Origin: Blastobasis lacticolella
Lineage: Eukaryota > Arthropoda > Insecta > Lepidoptera > Blastobasidae
Assembly (NCBI GenBank): GCA_905147135.1
Contig: LR990041.1
Coordinates: 10,725,907-10,789,906, forward strand
Reading direction: 5' to 3'
Length of the DNA: 64,000 bases
The translations under genes were made by a program, and so were the position numbers. The notes beneath the pieces are model-generated. The model was given only the letters and a program-made list of their open reading frames with translations. It made no database searches and was not told the DNA's origin. This document shows positions 12,401-18,400 of this stretch, one piece after another. Within the stretch, counting starts at the first letter, position 1, and each line of letters starts with the position of its first letter.

Positions 12401-15400
12401 TTATACAAATTGATTACAATTTTAATACGCTGTAGAAACTACTGAACGGATTATAGTTTATAACATGATTCTGAAACATTAAGCAATCTGATGATTCTGT
12501 TATGGATATTGGGCGCGTGGAAGATGTTTGCTAGTATAATTATTGGATTAGCCGTTCCCAGCGGCTTTCACCCGTGCGCAGTTCGGATCTCTGTTAACAA
12601 TCTTTCGCGCGCGAACCTTTTATTTTCTTGGGATGAAAAATAGCCTATGTCACCCGGAAATTATGTAGCTTGGTATTAGTGAAAGAATTTAAAAAAGTCA
12701 AGTCATAAAATCAAAATTTCTTTAATGAGTAGGATTTTAAATATCGCCTTCAATCGTCAATCGTAAAAAACGGTCGAGTAGTTTTTGACATTACAAAGAA
12801 AAAAAATACTCTTTGATATTAGTAGACAGGCATTTTCAATGAGCAGTTTTCCAATAGGTATCTAAAGCATTCCTAACCACTCCCTAGATGGCGCCCCGAC
12901 AATTTTGGTAATTGATAATCGCTTGAAATAGGTTCTTAGAATATACGTTGTATTGGATAATATTGTATTTATCAATAGATTTTAACCATTTTAGAGGTTG
13001 TAATAAATTATTAAACATCAATTTGACTGAGTCAATTCGTTTCATGGACACTAGGATCAAGAATGGACGCAATACAAATCACAGATAATATGAAAAGTTT
13101 GTATTAAAATACATTTCGTTGAACCTTTTGGTAAAAAATTACCAAAATTGTAGGAGCGCCTATCTATTGATACTTTTTGAAACCAATTGACAATACCTAC
13201 TGAAAAACTCCTCATTATTTTTTTTATGAAAAAGTTTGTATTTTCTTCTTTATGATCCTTTGAGCCTCGAACTTCGATTTTACGTGAAATAGATACAATT
13301 AAACCGATATAATTCATCACGAACTCCTTAAAAGACCAAAGTTTACCAAAGACCACATTACTTTACACAAAACACTTTCTTTTACCACCACCAGACTGAC
13401 ACCAACAAGGCAGTTGGACCGGGAACAGAAGCCGAACTACACTCTCACCATCCTGGCTACCGAAGACTGCGTCTCCTTTCCAAACTACCAAGCTGATGTG
13501 GACTACGTCAGCACATTGAGGGTTACAGTGACCGCCCACGACGTGAATGATAACCCACCAAAGTTCGTCAGCGACGTCTTCACTGGAGGGATCACGACAG
13601 AGGCAGATTTTGGCATCGAATTCATGCATGTTAAGGTGAGTTTAGGTACTATACGTAGAGTACAAGAGCATAAATCCTTTACCGTATCAAGAAAAAATTC
13701 CATTGCAGCTTCAGCTGTACAATACTGGGTAACAGATGCATCTTTAGCCAAATAAGTTTGTTAAAAAAAGGGGCTAAAGATTTCGTATTTGACACCCAGG
13801 GTATGTTTTATTTGATAAATACAAATTTATGTCATGAATTCTATAAATACCTTTTAAGAACTGCACAGGAATATGATTCTTAAGGTGATCATGCTTTTAT
13901 GCTCTTGAACTGTACAGCGGATGAGTCTCAAAGTAGGTTTTCTAAAGTGTGTCCTTCTTGCATCAGTGTATACAGTGTAACTTGTTAAACACAAATAATC
14001 TGTTAACACGGAGTTCCTATGACTAAAGTGCGAATGTGTTCCCTGATCACTATAATCTGGACGCCTTCAAAGCTGTTGGATAGGCTGTTCCTAGTTCATT
14101 CGGCCGCATCGTCACGGCTGTTCCTAGTTCATTCGGCCGCATCGTCACTTACCATTAGGTGAAATGCCTGGTTAGTCTAATTGAAAAAGAAAAATATAAG
14201 CACATTTCAAGAAAAATATACTTTTTCATTCTGATCATACAACAACACTACACTACAAGTATACTACTGGTGCTACGTTCACGATTGACGCGCGAGTCTA
14301 ACCGCCACAGCTAAATTTACACTTAATCAATACATATTTTAAATTCTACTAATCACTAGTCTAGGGTATTTGAGTCTTAAGGTATTACTTTGGCGGTGTA
14401 AGGTCACACGAGCGTAATTTCGGTCGCCCAATCTAAATTTATAAAATGTTATGTATTACCTTTGTGATCTAAAAAATATAATGTTCTTGGCGTTAATGTC
14501 CCGGTTATGCTCTCGCGCACGAGAGCCAGGGGTCCGCCTTTAATCGCCCAATCTTAAAATAATAATCATCATCATCATATCAGCCGGAAAACGCCCACTG
14601 CTGGGCTAAAGGCCTCCCCCAGAGATCTCCACATGAGGCGGGTCTTGTGTCTTCCGCACCCACCTGCAATCTTTACAAGATCGTCGGTCCACCTAGTAAA
14701 CCTAGTGGGAGGCCTACCCACGCAGCGTCTTCTTTACGTGGTCGCCACTCGACAACTTTCCTGCCCCATCGGCCGTCTGTTCTGCGAGCTGTGCCCTGCC
14801 CACTGCCACTTAAGCTTGACAATCCTTCGGGCTATATCGGTAACCTTAGATCGCTTGCAGATCTCCTCATTCATCCGATCGCGACTCCAAGCTCAAACCG
14901 AAATCTATCTTGAAATATGCAACCTTGATGCAAAATATGATTTTACGTCGCGCGTGAACGGCCCCGTCATTTTGTATGAAACCTCAACATCTTATAATCT
15001 TGGCGTTAATGTCCCGGTTGTACCGCGCACGAAGGTCCGTTGTACGCCTTGACCATGAACCAGGATTTGGCAGATCAGGTAATTATTGTGGAGCGACTGC
15101 CATCTGACCTCCATGACCCTGCTACCGGATTAACAAGTAGCCGTATTTTTATTAGGACAATACGAACAGATCTCGGGCAAATCAAATTAAATACGTTTAT
15201 TCAGTTTAGGTTTTCACAAACACATGAACGTCATACAATAATTTAAATATTGGCTTGTTAAGGAGGTCCGGACAACCCAGTCTATGTGACCGATAAAGAG
15301 TTTTTATTTTCTACTACTATGGCGACAACTCTCGAATCGCTGTGAGAAAAACGTTATGGTCAATTAAAGTAAACATCATCTTGTACTAAAAAAATTCGGC

Positions 15401-18400
15401 CTATCATGACCAATAATGTTGAGCGATATGTTATTGAAAAAAGGATTTTCATTTTCTACAACATTTACAAGGGCGACATATTTACAAATCGCTGTAAGAA
15501 TAAAGGAATTCCACCAACTATAGTAAATGCAGTTTATTTGTTATATTTTCTTCTCTATTATTTTATTTGTATCTTCTATGCTTGTATTGTTATAATATTG
15601 TTACGTGCTAGGGTGAGTTATTTGGAATGAAAGACTGATGATAGGTTCCGAAGGTTTATTCTCTTCCCAGGTTTCCACTAATTTCACATCAATCTGATAT
15701 TCCACACCGCAAGTCTCTCGTAGTCCATAGGTATCGCCGAGGTCGTAGAATATCGCAGGTCCTCGCAGGTTATCATTCGGTATTCGCTTCAATGTTACCG
15801 CTCCAGTAGTCAAAACTGAACTGTCTCGCGCCACACCGACTGCTTTTTATATACCCCGGCCCCGATACTGGAATGTTCTAGTGAGCTAGCCCGAACGCCT
15901 TTCGGGAACGACTATTGGAGAATAACCGCAGCACACATCCAGGCATTCTCTGGGTGGCCTGTGTCAAGCCAACTTTAAACCCTATGTCTCTGTATATATG
16001 GTACATTCTGGCTTGTCACGGCGCGCGAGTGTTCAGGAATACGTGACCGCGACAATATTGTGTCTACTTTCATGTCGTGCGATGATGTCTATGAGTAATA
16101 CATATTGTATCTTTTGTTGTCAAACTGTATGTCGAGTAAAACGGGATGTGCCCTAGTGCGGCTGAAACTGGTTGCAGCCACATCATCATCATCATCTTAG
16201 CGTTAAATCCAGTTTGCTCTCTCGGCGACACGCTACGGGCCCGGGATCCGCCGCGTAGCAGCTACATACATACCGCACTATAAATATTGCCTGTACAGAT
16301 GCCGTTTTAACTATAAATTGTGTAATCACCAGGCCACGGATCTAGATGAGGGCGAGAACGCGCGTATCAGCTACTACCTCGCTGGCGAGGTGAAGGAAAC
16401 CCTCACTGAAGGCCTAGAGAACCTCGCGGTCTCACCGTTTTTGGTTGACGAGAACACTGGTGCGGTGTCGCTCAATTTCGACCCGCAGAAGGGCATGAAG
16501 GGATACTTTGATTTTAAGGTAAGTTCGAACGTTGGTGTGTGGTGGAGAGTAGAATATAGTATTAAAACGTGATGGGTGTCGTACAAGGCAACCATTGATT
16601 TATTAATTAAGTTAAATAAGTGGGCTACTTAATTATTAAAGATTCATAACTGTGCAAGTTGTGGTTGCCTGTGATCAGAGTGGCAATTAGAAACAATACC
16701 TAAGTATACAATGTTTTCCATGTAACATTGCTGACTCAGTTGGCAAAACCCTTTATAATAAATAAATAAATAAAAAATAAAAAAAATGATGGAGCCAGCC
16801 CAGCTAACCCTTCCGTCAGACCACCATGAAAAAATATGCTGCAGCGTTTTCTGATTAGTATGTTCAAATACAGCGCCAATTTTTTTTTCAGTTCTAATTT
16901 GCATTTTAATTGCTCTTGACGTTAATGAGGATTCGAACAGGAATAGGTACTGATTACATATTTAAAATCTTTAACATAACTACTTAATTTTCGAAAATTG
17001 TACCTAAGTAGGTAGGTGTACAATCAGCTGCCGAGTGAATGGAACCCCCTAGCATACTCTCTGCAGTTAACTGTACAAATTATATTCTCACTGCGTCCAT
17101 TGCATCCGCTTTTACTAACACAACCTTTACCATCCAACCAATAACAACAACCAAACCACGGCAGGTGATAGCGAACGACACGGGAGGCCTCAGCGACGAG
17201 GCTCACGTCTTCATCTACCTTCTACGAGAGGACCAGCGGGTGCGATTCGTTCTACGCGCCCACCCTTCGGAAGTCAGGGACAAAATACAAGCATTCCGCT
17301 CCCAACTAGCCCTAGTAGCCGAATCTGTGGTCAATATAGACGATTTGAGGGTCCACGAGAACAAAGACGGCTCAGTGGATAACACCAAGACGGACCTGTA
17401 CCTGCATCTGGTGAACGGACAAGATCACTCGGTTCTCGAGGTCGCTCAAGTGCTCAAGATCGTCGACAAGAATATCGAGCAGCTCGACGGTTTGTTCAAG
17501 GTAATTTCTTGGGGTGTAAAGTACCCATTTCGATGGAACGTTTACACACAGAGCATGTATTCCTGTAGGGTCCAAAACTTCTCGGCCCGGTAAAGAAAAA
17601 AGATCATAATCATGACAAAGACAAAGACGCCCACTGCTGGGCATACGCCTCCCCCAGAGATCTCCACAAAGGCCGATCCTGTGCCTTCCGCATCCAGTTG
17701 GTACCTGCTATCTTTACCAGGTCGTCGGTCCATCTTATGGGAGGCCTACCCACACTGCGTCTTCCGGTACGTGGTCGCCACTCGAGAACTTTACTGCCCC
17801 ATCGGCCATCTGTTCTACGAGCTATGTGCCCTGCTCACTGCTACTTTAGCCTGGCCATCCTTAGGGCTATGTCGGTAACCTAGGTTCACTTGCGGATCTC
17901 CTCAATTCTGATTCGATCGCGCAACAAAACTCCGAGCAAGAAGTTCAGTATATTTATTTTTGAATTAATGTAGTCTTCACCGACCTCTATGGGTCTATAT
18001 TATGCCTTGAGGACTCCGAAACGGCTGGACCGATTTTGTATAAATTTTCAAGCAATCTTCAGATTAGCCAAGCAGGTGATCCTATTGAGGAGTTACGAAG
18101 CTGGGGCGAGTCGCCTGTTTTTTATAATTCCTTACCCTAAAAATAAACCTAATTGTATGCGTGCGAGGCCGCATACAATTAGTTTAATAAAGTATTATAT
18201 TGCAATAAACATGTACCTAAACATACTTACCTACTATGTTAATAGAGTACCCAGCTCTGATGTTGGTCGCCGGGCAGATAATTCTTTATCGTTATCATTC
18301 TTTGTAATCAAAACAAAGTGGGTTTCTTTCCGATTTCAATGCATATGAGTCGTATGTTGACGTAATGTTTAGAAATGTAGGTATGCATATTTTTATGAGA

